DNA of 64,000 bases from Rariglobus sp. (lineage in GTDB: Bacteria > Verrucomicrobiota > Verrucomicrobiia > Opitutales > Opitutaceae): contig JAQSWS010000008.1 of the NCBI GenBank assembly GCA_029266495.1, positions 41,127 to 105,126 of the forward strand. The letters run 5' to 3'. Below are positions 55,066 to 63,817 of this stretch, one piece after another. The notes beneath the pieces are model-generated. The model did not search any database and had not been told where the DNA came from. It saw only the letters and a program-made list of their open reading frames with translations. Both the position numbers and the translations under genes were made by a program. Every line of letters begins with the position of its first letter. Positions within the stretch are counted from its first letter, which is position 1.

Positions 55066-56697
55066 TCAAAACCGGCGGCGTTTGCGAGCGAGGGCCGCGC
55101 CGATCACGACCAACCCCGCGAGCGAGGCACAGGTCGCGGGCTCGGGGATCGCACCGATCGCAAGCTGGATGCTGTTCGCGTGATGAATGAGCCGGGCCGA
55201 TTCGTAGGCCTCGAGCCCGGTGCCCAACACCCACTGGCCCGTGTAGGCGGTGTCCGCGCTGAACGAGGCGATCGTGTAGAGGCCGTCCGCGAGCAGTCCG
55301 CCGGTGATCGAGAAGTTCACGATGTTGTTGTTGAACGCGACTTGTGTCTGGCCGTTCGTCAGACCGATAAACGCGAGGCTTTCAGCGACCGTGGCGGCAA
55401 TCGCGTTGAGATTGATGGCGATCACCGAACCGCTGTTGAAAACGGCCGAACCCGTGGTGGAACCAAGATCGAACGTAAGCGTCGCGCCCGCGGCGATGGC
55501 CGAACCGCTGTCGGTGAGATCGCCCGGGGCCACCAGGGCGCCGCTGGCAAACGTGACGCCGCTGGTGCCTTCGGGTTTGACGATGCCGGTGCCGCCGAAG
55601 ACCGCCGTGGAGGCGACCGAAACCGCGCCCGTGCCGGTGCCGGAGCCGGTGGAGTTGTTGATGAGGAGCGTGCCCAGCTGATGGACGGTGGAGCCGGTGT
55701 AGGTGTTGGCGCCCGAAAGGCGGACCATGCCCGAAGAGTTGTTGGTCGTGTAGACCGAGAGGCCGCCGGTGGTCAGCGTGCCGTTGGAAATGCTTCCCGT
55801 GACATTGATGTTGGCCGTGGCCGCCGTGGTGCGGAACTGCAGACGGGTCGGATCCACATACGTGCCGCTCGCCTGGCCGCCGGTGGCCATACCGCTGATC
55901 GCCCCTGCGATGTTGAGCGTGCCCGCGCCGGACTGAATGCCCATAAGATGGATCGCGTTGGCGTTGGACGCGGCCGAGCGATTGAGGGTGATCGTGCCGT
56001 TCAACGTCGTGGTGCCGCTGTCGTTATAAATCAAATTCCCGCCCACGGTCGCCCCGGCAGTCGTGTTAAACCAATTCATGTTTAACGTGATGTCCTCGGA
56101 GGTGGTCACGTTGTTCGCGAAGTGGAGCTGGGGAAATTGTCCGCTGGACTGGCTCACCACGGTGCCGTTGCCAATCCCGACCCCGCCGAGGGCGTTGTTG
56201 GATCTGACGGTGAGGTTGCCGTTAGCCAGCGTGGTCACGCCGGTGTAGGTGTTGTTGCCGGACAGCGTGAGCGTGCGGTTGCCGCCGGGATTCATGGTGA
56301 AGCCCTGCATGCCCGCGATGGTCGCCGAGATGGTGCCGGTGCTGCTGATGTTCGGAGCGGTGCTCGTGGAGGTTTCCAGGGTGAGCACGCTGCCATTGCT
56401 GGATGCGATGGTGTAGGTGCCGTTGCTGAAAGCCAGGGAACCCAGCGTCACATTGGTATCCAGATTGACCGTCTGAGTGCCGGTGGCCGAGAAGGTGGCG
56501 ATGGCATCAATCCCATTCGCATAGCCCGTCCCGCTGAGCCAGTTTGCCGTATCCGACCAATTCCCTCCGGTGGTGGTCCTCGTCCACGTTTCGCTGGCGG
56601 CATGGGCGGCAATGGCGGACAGCAACAAGCTGCCGATGACGGCCGGCCGGATGCGCGGAATAAACAGACGGGAGGGCGCGGAGTGACGAGTGTTCAT
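55066..56697 (-). CDS. PEP-CTERM protein with autotransporter-associated beta-strand repeats
   Basis: 543 residues from the ATG at 56697, which begins a signal peptide (hydrophobic core IGSLLLSAIAAHA). The body is Thr/Gly/Asn-rich beta-helix with NRTLTLSGNNTYTGVTTLAN near residue 125 and VRLSGANTYTGST near 325. The tail reads IPEPATCASLAG, hydrophobic, then RKRRRF, a PEP-CTERM exosortase signal with Ala replacing the usual Ser. Its C-terminal domain differs from that shared by the other two PEP-CTERM proteins. It lies between a pseudopilin and a LacI gene, downstream of an agarase-like enzyme, so surface display linked to that enzyme is a fair guess. Confidence 0.9.
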   Translation of the reverse strand: MNTRHSAPSRLFIPRIRPAVIGSLLLSAIAAHAASETWTRTTTGGNWSDTANWLSGTGYANGIDAIATFSATGTQTVNLDTNVTLGSLAFSNGTYTIASSNGSVLTLETSTSTAPNISSTGTISATIAGMQGFTMNPGGNRTLTLSGNNTYTGVTTLANGNLTVRSNNALGGVGIGNGTVVSQSSGQFPQLHFANNVTTSEDITLNMNWFNTTAGATVGGNLIYNDSGTTTLNGTITLNRSAASNANAIHLMGIQSGAGTLNIAGAISGMATGGQASGTYVDPTRLQFRTTAATANINVTGSISNGTLTTGGLSVYTTNNSSGMVRLSGANTYTGSTVHQLGTLLINNSTGSGTGTGAVSVASTAVFGGTGIVKPEGTSGVTFASGALVAPGDLTDSGSAIAAGATLTFDLGSTTGSAVFNSGSVIAINLNAIAATVAESLAFIGLTNGQTQVAFNNNIVNFSITGGLLADGLYTIASFSADTAYTGQWVLGTGLEAYESARLIHHANSIQLAIGAIPEPATCASLAGLVVIGAALARKRRRF

Positions 56698-56787
56698 GGA
56701 TTGGTGGCGTGGTGGAGAGTCGAAGTGCGGGGGCATGGCAGGGCCCTTGGTCGACGCCGTGCGTCGTTTGAATCGGCTTGCGACAGC

Positions 56788-57543
56788 CTAGAGCTGCTCT
56801 TGCGGGTTGATGTCTTTGTTCACTGCGGCCACATGGCCGTCGAAATAGAGGACGTTGCGCGTCGTTCCGTGCACCGCGGATGCCGGTGCACCCGTGACCG
56901 TGGATTGAGAAAGGGTCGGCAGATATTCGTTATCCGCATCAAACAGCGCCACGGCCCTCGCAGGCGAAGCGATCTCGACGCGTTTGACCGAACGCCGCTG
57001 CGCCACGATGGAATTGTTGACCAGCCCGATGGGACGCCGGAGTGAGCCGTCATTCATGCGAACGGATGTGCCGATGTAGTAACTCGTGCCCACCCCGGTC
57101 TGTTCGCTCGCGGCGGCCGGGCAAATGAAAGAGGGGACCGTTCCCGTGGATGATCCCGCATCGATGCTTATGCCCAGGTAAGGACCTAAATGCGAACACA
57201 GGTCGCGAGTGGGTTTTCCACTTTTGACCCAGTAAGTCGCACCGGCTCCCCGATTGAGCCCGTAGGCGAGTTGCCAGTCGTCCTGGATGAGGTCGTGCCC
57301 CGGCAACGCACCGCGGTTGTCCGCACTGTAGCCCGTCAACGCGACGCCGATCTGCCGAAGATTGGAAGCACAGGCGGAATTCTGCGAAGCACGGCGAACC
57401 TTCCCCACGGTCGGAATCAAGATCGCCGCAAGCACACCGATGATGGCGATCACGGTAAGGAGTTCGGTCAGCGTGAAGCCGCGAAGGAAATGAATGTTCG
57501 CCGGGACGCGGCGGGGCCTTGCGAAGGGATTGGGGTGGTGCAT
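56788..57543 (-). CDS. Lone pseudopilin with H-X9-DG motif
   Basis: 251 residues with a 21-residue basic leader ending at G/F and the helix FTLTELLTVIAIIGVLAAILI. Downstream residues NSACASNLRQIGVALTGYS are the normal pseudopilin continuation. Near the C-terminus HGTTRNVLYFDG fits the H-X9-DG motif. No secretion ATPase, secretin or prepilin peptidase gene is near. It is read between the GH50-like gene (45 bases upstream) and the PEP-CTERM gene, mirroring the pseudopilin of the 37-44 kb operon. Confidence 0.93.
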   Translation of the reverse strand: MHHPNPFARPRRVPANIHFLRGFTLTELLTVIAIIGVLAAILIPTVGKVRRASQNSACASNLRQIGVALTGYSADNRGALPGHDLIQDDWQLAYGLNRGAGATYWVKSGKPTRDLCSHLGPYLGISIDAGSSTGTVPSFICPAAASEQTGVGTSYYIGTSVRMNDGSLRRPIGLVNNSIVAQRRSVKRVEIASPARAVALFDADNEYLPTLSQSTVTGAPASAVHGTTRNVLYFDGHVAAVNKDINPQEQL

Positions 57544-57588
57544 GGCGATTGTTTGGTTGAAAGGATAACCGGTAGGCGAAGCGCGGGC

Positions 57589-59640
57589 TCAGCGCATCTC
57601 GTTCACGAGTTTTCCACGCAGACGATAAGCATACATGTTTTCACCGACATCGCGGGCGGCGCGGGTCAGCTCGGCGTAGGGCGTGTCGGCCACGTCGACG
57701 AAACCGATTTGATAACCTTCGCCGTCCCAGCGACCCGTGAGCGGTTGATCGCGGAACTGGAACCAATGCGTGCCGACAATATTGGGATGAACGAGGGCGC
57801 CCTGAAGGAAACGGACGTAGGCGAGCGCACGCTCCTCCTGGGTGCTGCCGACGGGCGCCAGACCGGCGGAAAACATCCCGCGATCCAACACGCCGAAGTG
57901 GAACTCGCCGATCAGCACGGGCATGTCCGGAAAGCGGCCGAGGCCCATGTTGGCCACGCTGTGCGCATACACGTTCGTCGTCAGCACATCGCAGTATTTG
58001 GCGCTCGCATCATAAAGCACCTTGCGCACGGCGTCGGTGGAGATGAAGCGGCTGCCAAGATAAAGCCGGTGGGGAGCGACCGACTTGATGGCATCCCGGC
58101 AGACGCTGAAGTATTGTTCGACGCTCTTCACGAAGAACACGTCGGAATCGGACTGGAAACCCCTGGACTTCGGCGCCTCGGTGGCGGCGAGGAAACCGTC
58201 CCAATCCGCATATGAAGTCTCCCACGAGGCGTTCAGTTTTTGGATTGTGCCGTATCTGGCCTTCAAATCCCTGGCGAATTCCTGCTTCGAGGCCTGCTGG
58301 GCGGGGCTCCTCATGATGGCGTCGCCCAGGATCTGACGGCCGCCGCGATTGCCATAGTGGAGCTCGTTGTCGATGAAGTAGCCGATGCAAAGCGGATCCT
58401 TGAGCGACTTCGCAAGCTCGGGACGGCGGGAGACATTGTCCGGAATGACGTTCTTGATCCCGCTGATGTAGGCCGGATCGAATACGTCATAGAACTTGAA
58501 CGTGGAGCCCTCGATCCTGGGGAGCTTCGAATTATAGTCGGTGAGCTGGAGCGCGTAAGGCAGCTTGCCCATCAGAATGAAGTCGTTCTTTCCCCAGTTG
58601 CCGATGGTGTTCATGCCCCAGGCGCCGAGGCGCCTGGCCAGAACCTCGTAAAAATCCTGGTCGTAGTTATTTTTCCCATACTTCTTCGCAAGGTTCCAGT
58701 CGTTGAAAGGAAGCGATGAGGTCGTGACGGGGAACGAAAACCACTTGTCATGATCCTTGGCAGACGTGGCGTCGGTGTGGGCGTAAAGCACGTCGATGCC
58801 ATGCGAGAAGAAGAGCCGGCCGGCCGGATCCACGAGCCACCATTTGCCCTGGTATTTCTCGGTGCGGAAATGCCCGGTGGCCTTCAGCTGGGGGCCTTTC
58901 GCCCAGCCGCCGTATTCGTTCCAATCGGCGGGTCTCTTGGTCGCGGCGAGCTCGGCCAGCTCCTTTTGGTGATTCTTTTTGAGATCATCGTCGGAACGGA
59001 TCTTCGCCGGCCAATCGGAATGGCTGAACTGGCCGTAGGGGTCGACGAATGGAAAATAACCGTCGCCTTCCACCGTGTGCGGCGCATCGGGCTTGTCCAC
59101 GAGACGGAGGTTGGAAATGCGGCAATCAACCAGGTCCTTTTGGTTACCCTCGAACGGCCACTGCATGTAGAGCTCGATGAAATTGATCTTGTCGGACTGC
59201 ACGACCTTGGGACCCGGGATGGATTTCGGGGCGGCGTAAACCGAGGGGTGCGGGATCAGCAGGTTTATCGTGCGCTTTTCACCGGGGTTGAGGGCGCCGC
59301 CGGTGTTCACGTCGCGCAGCGTCTTGTCCTCCTTCTTGCCGCTAACGATGTGCATCGTCAGACGCAGCTGCCGGTCCCTGGAAAGGTTTTCCACGTCGAC
59401 TGCAAGCAGCTTGCCCTGCGACAAATCCCAGAACTCCTGGCCGGATGGAGGCCGCAGGCGCACGCCGGAGTCCCAGCCTGGATCATCGAAGCGGATGGAA
59501 ACGGCCGCCGGTTGCCCGGCCAGCAACTCCACTTTCGCCGAGCCTTTTTTCTCAACTTGATCCTCGGTGATCGAAAGAGAAGCGGCTCCCGCGACAGCGA
59601 CCGCGAAGAAGCAGGAAACAAAAGAAAGGGGTTTTATCAT
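57589..59640 (-). CDS. Secreted GH50 beta-agarase-like enzyme
   Basis: 683 residues from the ATG at 59640, which begins a signal peptide (about 1-20). Residues 25-190 look like a carbohydrate-binding beta-sandwich. The TIM-barrel catalytic domain follows (about 195-680), with E426 in GYFIDNELHYG as probable acid/base and E579 in LIGEFHFGVLDRGMF as probable nucleophile. Both contexts are those I associate with GH50 agarases; other beta-galactanase-like activities are possible. It is the first gene of the cluster with pseudopilin, PEP-CTERM protein and LacI regulator. A LacI-operator-like palindrome lies about 100 bases upstream. Confidence 0.85.
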   Translation of the reverse strand: MIKPLSFVSCFFAVAVAGAASLSITEDQVEKKGSAKVELLAGQPAAVSIRFDDPGWDSGVRLRPPSGQEFWDLSQGKLLAVDVENLSRDRQLRLTMHIVSGKKEDKTLRDVNTGGALNPGEKRTINLLIPHPSVYAAPKSIPGPKVVQSDKINFIELYMQWPFEGNQKDLVDCRISNLRLVDKPDAPHTVEGDGYFPFVDPYGQFSHSDWPAKIRSDDDLKKNHQKELAELAATKRPADWNEYGGWAKGPQLKATGHFRTEKYQGKWWLVDPAGRLFFSHGIDVLYAHTDATSAKDHDKWFSFPVTTSSLPFNDWNLAKKYGKNNYDQDFYEVLARRLGAWGMNTIGNWGKNDFILMGKLPYALQLTDYNSKLPRIEGSTFKFYDVFDPAYISGIKNVIPDNVSRRPELAKSLKDPLCIGYFIDNELHYGNRGGRQILGDAIMRSPAQQASKQEFARDLKARYGTIQKLNASWETSYADWDGFLAATEAPKSRGFQSDSDVFFVKSVEQYFSVCRDAIKSVAPHRLYLGSRFISTDAVRKVLYDASAKYCDVLTTNVYAHSVANMGLGRFPDMPVLIGEFHFGVLDRGMFSAGLAPVGSTQEERALAYVRFLQGALVHPNIVGTHWFQFRDQPLTGRWDGEGYQIGFVDVADTPYAELTRAARDVGENMYAYRLRGKLVNEMR

Positions 59641-59955
59641 GAGGGGGTGGCTGATCTCATCAGCAGCTTGCGCTGCGTTAACGCCGGATCTCCAGAGGGG
59701 TGATCTGACGGAGGGATATCTGATGAACCGGATTCTTTGAGCGCTCGAAAAATTTACGAGGGCCCTGAAATGCCACCAGTAGCATTTTGCCGCCGTGCGA
59801 GGATTGATCACACTCCGCATCCCGGACGCTGCTCGTCATGCCCCTACGGCTCTGGACTAAAGAGCGCCGCCTGCTGCATTGCGTAACAAGGGCAACCGGG
59901 GCATTGTCTCCAGCAGACCGGCTTCCGGTCCTTACATCCCATCGTTTCGCCACCT
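59641..59955. other. 315-base divergent region between GH50-like gene and an exported protein
   Basis: No gene is supported. It should hold the promoters of both divergent genes. Seen in it are a GAGCGCTC palindrome (59736-59750, listed separately) and AAATGC / GCATTT arms near 59768-59787 separated by 8 bases. Confidence 0.6.
59736..59750. promoter_or_regulatory. LacI-like operator candidate upstream of GH50-like gene
   Basis: TTTGAGCGCTCGAAA: an 8-bp perfect palindrome centred on GCGC with near-symmetrical TT/AA flanks, 96 bases before the start of the agarase-like gene. Its form recalls LacI/CcpA-type sites. It does not match the palindrome beside the cluster's own LacI gene. Confidence 0.4.
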
Positions 59956-60396
59956 ATGAAACTGCCCCTCGCTCTCCTTGCCCTCGGCGCGCTCCTGTTG
60001 ACGCCGTCGTCCGTCGTCCTCGCCCAGGTGAAGCCGCCCGTCCCCGAGTTGATCAACCAGGGCCTGAACGCCTACGCCCAAAGCGGACTGAACACCGCGC
60101 TGCAAATCTGGTTGCAAAACTCCCTGCTCGATCGCGGCACCCTGCTGCGCAGCGAACTCGCCGCGCTCAAGCAGGCGGACGCCACCTACGGACTCTTCGA
60201 AAGCGGCGAGGTCATGCGCGTCGCGATCATCACGCCGCGCGTCACCCGCGTGTATTTGGTATTATACTACGAGAGGGCCCCGCTCTGGGCCTGGTTCGAC
60301 CTCTACCAGACTCGCAGCGGCAAGCAGGTCATCTCCGACGTGTTCTTCAGCCCCAAGATCCAGGTGATCCTGCCTCCGGATCTGGCCGGACAGTAA
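59956..60396 (+). CDS. Small exported protein of unknown function
   Basis: 146 residues with a signal peptide (about 1-23, cleavage near VLAQ). The mature part has a helical start (ELINQGLNAYAQSGLNTALQIWLQ) and then beta-strand-like segments (VYLVLYYERAPLWAWFDLYQT). Helix followed by a short sheet is reminiscent of small periplasmic stress or lipid-binding proteins, but no family was recognised. It is divergent from the GH50-like gene and stands alone. Confidence 0.75.
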   Translation: MKLPLALLALGALLLTPSSVVLAQVKPPVPELINQGLNAYAQSGLNTALQIWLQNSLLDRGTLLRSELAALKQADATYGLFESGEVMRVAIITPRVTRVYLVLYYERAPLWAWFDLYQTRSGKQVISDVFFSPKIQVILPPDLAGQ

Positions 60397-60504
60397 TCTG
60401 CTTCGGCCGGCCGGTCAGTGAATCGCCGGCACCTTCGGCTCCGATCACGCCTCCCTGCGGCCCGCTCGCAAGCGGTCGGATCGTCCCGCCTGCTCACCGT
60501 GTCG

Positions 60505-61812
60505 TCATCGCGCGGCGCGTCCGGCCAGTTCCGGGCGGCTCGCAAACTCCTCCGCGAACACGAACTCCGCCCTTTGTCCGATCAGGAAATCAATGATTCG
60601 CGTGAAATGATCGAAGCGCTCGTCATTCCACTGCATCGGGTGCCCCTGGATCACGAAGTAACCCGCGCCCCGGTTGTGCGCATAGCCCTCGATGAACTCG
60701 GGATAATTGGCCACGAAGGTCGGCTGCTCGATGTTTACGGCGAAGGCGCGTCCGAGCACGATTTTGTCGGCGGTGGCGTCCGGCGGGCCATACATCCATA
60801 CGCGCAGTTCCTTGTCTTCCCCGAGCACGCGGACCGTCGTGGCGTCGGTCACGTTGAATGGCGCCCCGAACGCCACGAACGGAAACCCGAGTTTCTCGCG
60901 CGCCAGTCGCTGGCTGTCTTCGAGATGCTTCCTCTGATGCTCGTAGCTCGTGCCGCCGAACTCGAACAAACGCTTCTCTCCTTCCTTCCATTCCGCATGG
61001 TCCCAGCCGTGCCACCAAAAACCCACGCGACCTGTCGCGCGCTGGTCTTTGATCCACTGGAAGTAGGCGGGCTTGTCGCCCTCAAGCGAGTTCGCGACCA
61101 CGCCCAAATCTATTTTGATTCCCCGCTCGTGCGCAAAGTCCACCACGCGCTGCCAGCGGTCGTGCACCTTGCCGCGCCTGTCCCCGAGGTCGTCGAGCTT
61201 CACCACGACGGCCGGAGACGGTGCACCGCGCGTCGGATCGGCCTTGATTTCCGCCAGCCACGCATCCACCCGCGGCGGCAGCACCTCGCCCTCGATCTCC
61301 TCGACCATCCGAAGGTCGTCGATGAACGCCGCACGCGGCTTGCGCAGGATGGGGGCAATGGACACCACGACCGACTGCGTGCCATCGGGCGCAACTGACT
61401 TCGCGACCGCCTTGCCAAACCAAACACCTTGCGTCTTGACCGGCACACCCGGCCAGTAACGCGGAATCGTTCCGCCTTTGAGCACCTGCCCCGCCGCGTC
61501 GAGGAACGCGATGCTCACGTTGATCGCGCCCGGCTCTCCCGTGGATCTTCCCCAATATGTCAGCGCGTAGACCGCCCCCGCCTTCGCCGGCAGCGCGTCG
61601 CTCACCAACTGCCATCGGGCCTCCGACGCATCGCGAATGTTCAACCCCTTTTTCCCCAAGGATGCCGCCGTTTCGTCCACGACCGCCATTTCGGGCTGAC
61701 CGCCTTTCAGCGTCCAGCCGGCGAGCCCGTCCTCAAAACTGCCGTTCACGAGCGGAAGCACCCCGGCCGAAGCCGTGGCACACAAAAAAGTGGATAAAAA
61801 CAGGAGTTTCAC
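60505..61812 (-). CDS. Exported polysaccharide deacetylase-like (DUF2334-type) protein with CBM-like N-terminus
   Basis: 435 residues. The signal peptide begins at a GTG (61812, reading (V/M)KLLFLSTFLCATASAG), since the upstream frame lacks protein character. Residues 20-175 form a CBM-like jelly roll (NGSFEDGLAGWTLKGG, ending FIDDLRMVEE). Residues 200-435 resemble the DUF2334 branch of the polysaccharide deacetylase fold: an Asp pair in VVVKLDDLGD and His residues in FWWHGWDH that could bind the metal. De-N-acetylation or O-deacetylation of a glycan is plausible. It is unlinked to an operon; neighbours are an exported unknown (convergent) and an HD hydrolase. Confidence 0.8.
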   Translation of the reverse strand: MKLLFLSTFLCATASAGVLPLVNGSFEDGLAGWTLKGGQPEMAVVDETAASLGKKGLNIRDASEARWQLVSDALPAKAGAVYALTYWGRSTGEPGAINVSIAFLDAAGQVLKGGTIPRYWPGVPVKTQGVWFGKAVAKSVAPDGTQSVVVSIAPILRKPRAAFIDDLRMVEEIEGEVLPPRVDAWLAEIKADPTRGAPSPAVVVKLDDLGDRRGKVHDRWQRVVDFAHERGIKIDLGVVANSLEGDKPAYFQWIKDQRATGRVGFWWHGWDHAEWKEGEKRLFEFGGTSYEHQRKHLEDSQRLAREKLGFPFVAFGAPFNVTDATTVRVLGEDKELRVWMYGPPDATADKIVLGRAFAVNIEQPTFVANYPEFIEGYAHNRGAGYFVIQGHPMQWNDERFDHFTRIIDFLIGQRAEFVFAEEFASRPELAGRAAR

Positions 61813-62136
61813 GGGTAAGGGTAGAGCATCACGACCCGCCCCGATGAATTCGAGAGGATATCGTTTTCGCGGCTGCGGGGCGGACTCAACGCGAACGCGT
61901 CGCACGCCTCCCGACAACGCTCCCGGCAATCTACCTGTAGAAATCAAACCAAAGCGGATCCCATGCGCTACACGTAGCAAGCCGGCGGACTTGAGCCGGT
62001 CGTCCGTGCACGCCTAGTTGCCCGCACGTCCCGGTCCCCCGTTTTCAACGCCGGTTCGCGATTCAACCCCACCACCCCATGAACATGCTACGTCTGCCGC
62101 GCATCGTGGAACGATCGTCGGCCCCGGCCGAGTCCC
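61813..62136. other. 324-base intergenic region, no gene seen
   Basis: Only short frames are present. It should contain the promoter of the deacetylase-like gene (minus strand) and the 3' trailer of the HD gene. No clear terminator hairpin or operator was found. Confidence 0.6.
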
Positions 62137-62664
62137 TTAAATCACGTCCGTCCTCAGTCCTGTTGCCGGCGACATCCGTTTGATCAGCTCCGTCAGCGCC
62201 TCGTGCGCGCGCACCAGCGGCGGTTCGTCCCCTTTGCCAAGCAGCTCGAGAGTCTTTTTCGCCTTGGGCACTTTTTCGACGCCAACATCCATCACATTGT
62301 CGTAACCATCAGCCAGTTTCACCAGGCGCACGCGCCAGTCCGCCTTCGCCAGCGCCTCATAATAAACCGCCTCCTGCAATTCGTGCGGCAGCCGGTAATC
62401 GCGCGTCAGCTGAACCACGCAATCGGCCACTCCATTTCCAAATTCTTCCGCAATGTCATCGTAGTCGGTGGTCGAGTTTTCGATCACGTCATGAAGCAGC
62501 GCCGCAATCAAGGTGGTCTCGTCATCACAACCCCAGCCGGCCACCAGCAGTGCCACGCGCATCGGATGGGCATGATAGGGCGTCTCTCCATCGGACCGTG
62601 TATTCCCGGCGTGGGCACGCGCGCCAAACGAAACCGCTTCGAGCATCCTGAAGGTCGTTTTCAT
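62137..62664 (-). CDS. HD-domain hydrolase, SpoT/MESH1-like (possible ppGpp hydrolase)
   Basis: 175 residues from ATG 62664; ATG 62676 is an alternative. The protein is a single HD phosphohydrolase domain: A-R-A-H-A-G-N-T-R then YHAHP supply the first His residues, ALLHDVIEN is the HD pair, and VRLVKLADGYDNVMD holds the last metal Asp. The layout matches the hydrolase half of RelA/SpoT and the small alarmone hydrolases of the MESH1 type, without synthetase or TGS/ACT domains. It could degrade (p)ppGpp or another nucleotide. No operon partner. Confidence 0.88.
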   Translation of the reverse strand: MKTTFRMLEAVSFGARAHAGNTRSDGETPYHAHPMRVALLVAGWGCDDETTLIAALLHDVIENSTTDYDDIAEEFGNGVADCVVQLTRDYRLPHELQEAVYYEALAKADWRVRLVKLADGYDNVMDVGVEKVPKAKKTLELLGKGDEPPLVRAHEALTELIKRMSPATGLRTDVI

Positions 62665-62776
62665 GCGTTTCACCATGCCTGCCGTCCGCCGCATTCACAA
62701 TCCGGCCATTTCAAAAAAACTCCGGGGGCAATTCTGATGCCGGCCTCCGGTTTTCACCGGCACACTCCGGGGACGT

Positions 62777-63202
62777 TCACCACCGGCCTTCGATATCACG
62801 CGAGGCTTCAGGGTGCTCGCGCACATAGTCGTTGATCTCACGACGCAGGGCCTGCACTTCCCACGGATTAAATCCCGGTTTTCCACGCCTTTCCTCCAGG
62901 CGCTCACGGCGTTGAAGCAAGGCCTCCAGCCCGTCATTTTCGTCGGGCGTGACCCCACCGCCAAACATGACTTCGAGCGCACGATCACACTCCTCCAGCT
63001 TGCCACGGGATTTAAGCCACCAGTGTCCCGCCCCCATCCCGGCAAAAAAAATCAACGCCTGCGCCGCCTCGTAAATCGAGCCGGCATGAAGCGCTGAAAT
63101 CATCATAAAAAGACCGCCAAAAAATAAAAGGTAACGGGCTGCGAAGATAAAACGCACCAGCATCTCGGCAGGGGTATTAAATCGGGTGTCGCGGCGGCTC
63201 AT
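62777..63202 (-). CDS. Small membrane protein with charged cytoplasmic tail
   Basis: 141 residues from the ATG at 63202. Two hydrophobic stretches (about 17-37 and 40-60) are followed by a charged helical region (ALLQRRERLEERRGKPGFNPWEVQALRREI would be coiled-coil-like). No family was recognised. It lies upstream of the HD gene on the same strand (112 bases away); co-transcription is possible. Confidence 0.7.
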   Translation of the reverse strand: MSRRDTRFNTPAEMLVRFIFAARYLLFFGGLFMMISALHAGSIYEAAQALIFFAGMGAGHWWLKSRGKLEECDRALEVMFGGGVTPDENDGLEALLQRRERLEERRGKPGFNPWEVQALRREINDYVREHPEASRDIEGRW

Positions 63203-63562
63203 GACGTTACTGCGGCTCGAACGACGGGGCGTGCCCGCCGGTTCGCCACAGGATAAGTTGCCTCGTCCCTCGCGCAAATGGCGCAGGGCATTTACCTGCA
63301 TGAAAAGAATGAATTTCACGCGTAGAAGCCCTGTCGCAACGGCCCTTGGTCAGGGCCACCGCTTACCCATAACCCGGGACAGAACACGCTGGACCCGCCG
63401 CGAATATCCAAAACCCCAAGCGCATGCTTGCGCCAAACCACCTCCGCCGGCCTCCCGCCGGCCCGGTCAATTCACCCACTACACCTTGGGCTCATCCGGT
63501 AAAAAATCCCATCCCCGCAGCCGGTGCGGAACCGCAAGACGCCCGCAACCCTGGCGTGTAGA
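63203..63562. other. 360-base intergenic region, no gene seen
   Basis: No supported gene. It contains several short GC-rich inverted repeats, such as GCCGG...CCGGC near 63448-63465, and should hold the promoter of the minus-strand membrane protein. No operator or RNA gene was recognised. Confidence 0.55.
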
Positions 63563-63661
63563 ATGATGGCCATGGGCATCGAAACCATCCTCTTTGTCTT
63601 CGGGCTGATCATCGTCATCGCCATTTACGTTGCGGTGAAAAAATCGAAAAGCCTGAAGTAA
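63563..63661 (+). CDS. Putative 32-residue single-helix membrane protein
   Basis: A very short frame reads MMAMGIETILFVFGLIIVIA then IYVAVKKSKSLK: one transmembrane helix of about 20 residues and a basic tail, fitting a small inner-membrane protein with positive-inside topology. Three closely spaced ATGs (63563, 63566, 63572) leave the start uncertain and no strong ribosome-binding site is seen. The clean helix-plus-lysine design argues for coding; the short length argues for caution. Confidence 0.45.
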   Translation: MMAMGIETILFVFGLIIVIAIYVAVKKSKSLK

Positions 63662-63817
63662 TCCGGCCGCCGTTAGGTAAGAACGCACCTACTTGCGGAT
63701 AGAACGCGGTCTTGCGGGCCTGCTACTTGGTATTAACCCGCTGAAAAATGTCGGCGGGCGATGTTCTACGCTCGTTAAATCTAGGTAAAAAATCCTTCAT
63801 GCGGGGCAGCATTCGTT

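Noticed and set aside
62082..62190. Short frame on the plus strand at the end of the HD gene
   Set aside because: It is only about 34 codons, overlaps the well-supported HD hydrolase and has no membrane or domain feature.
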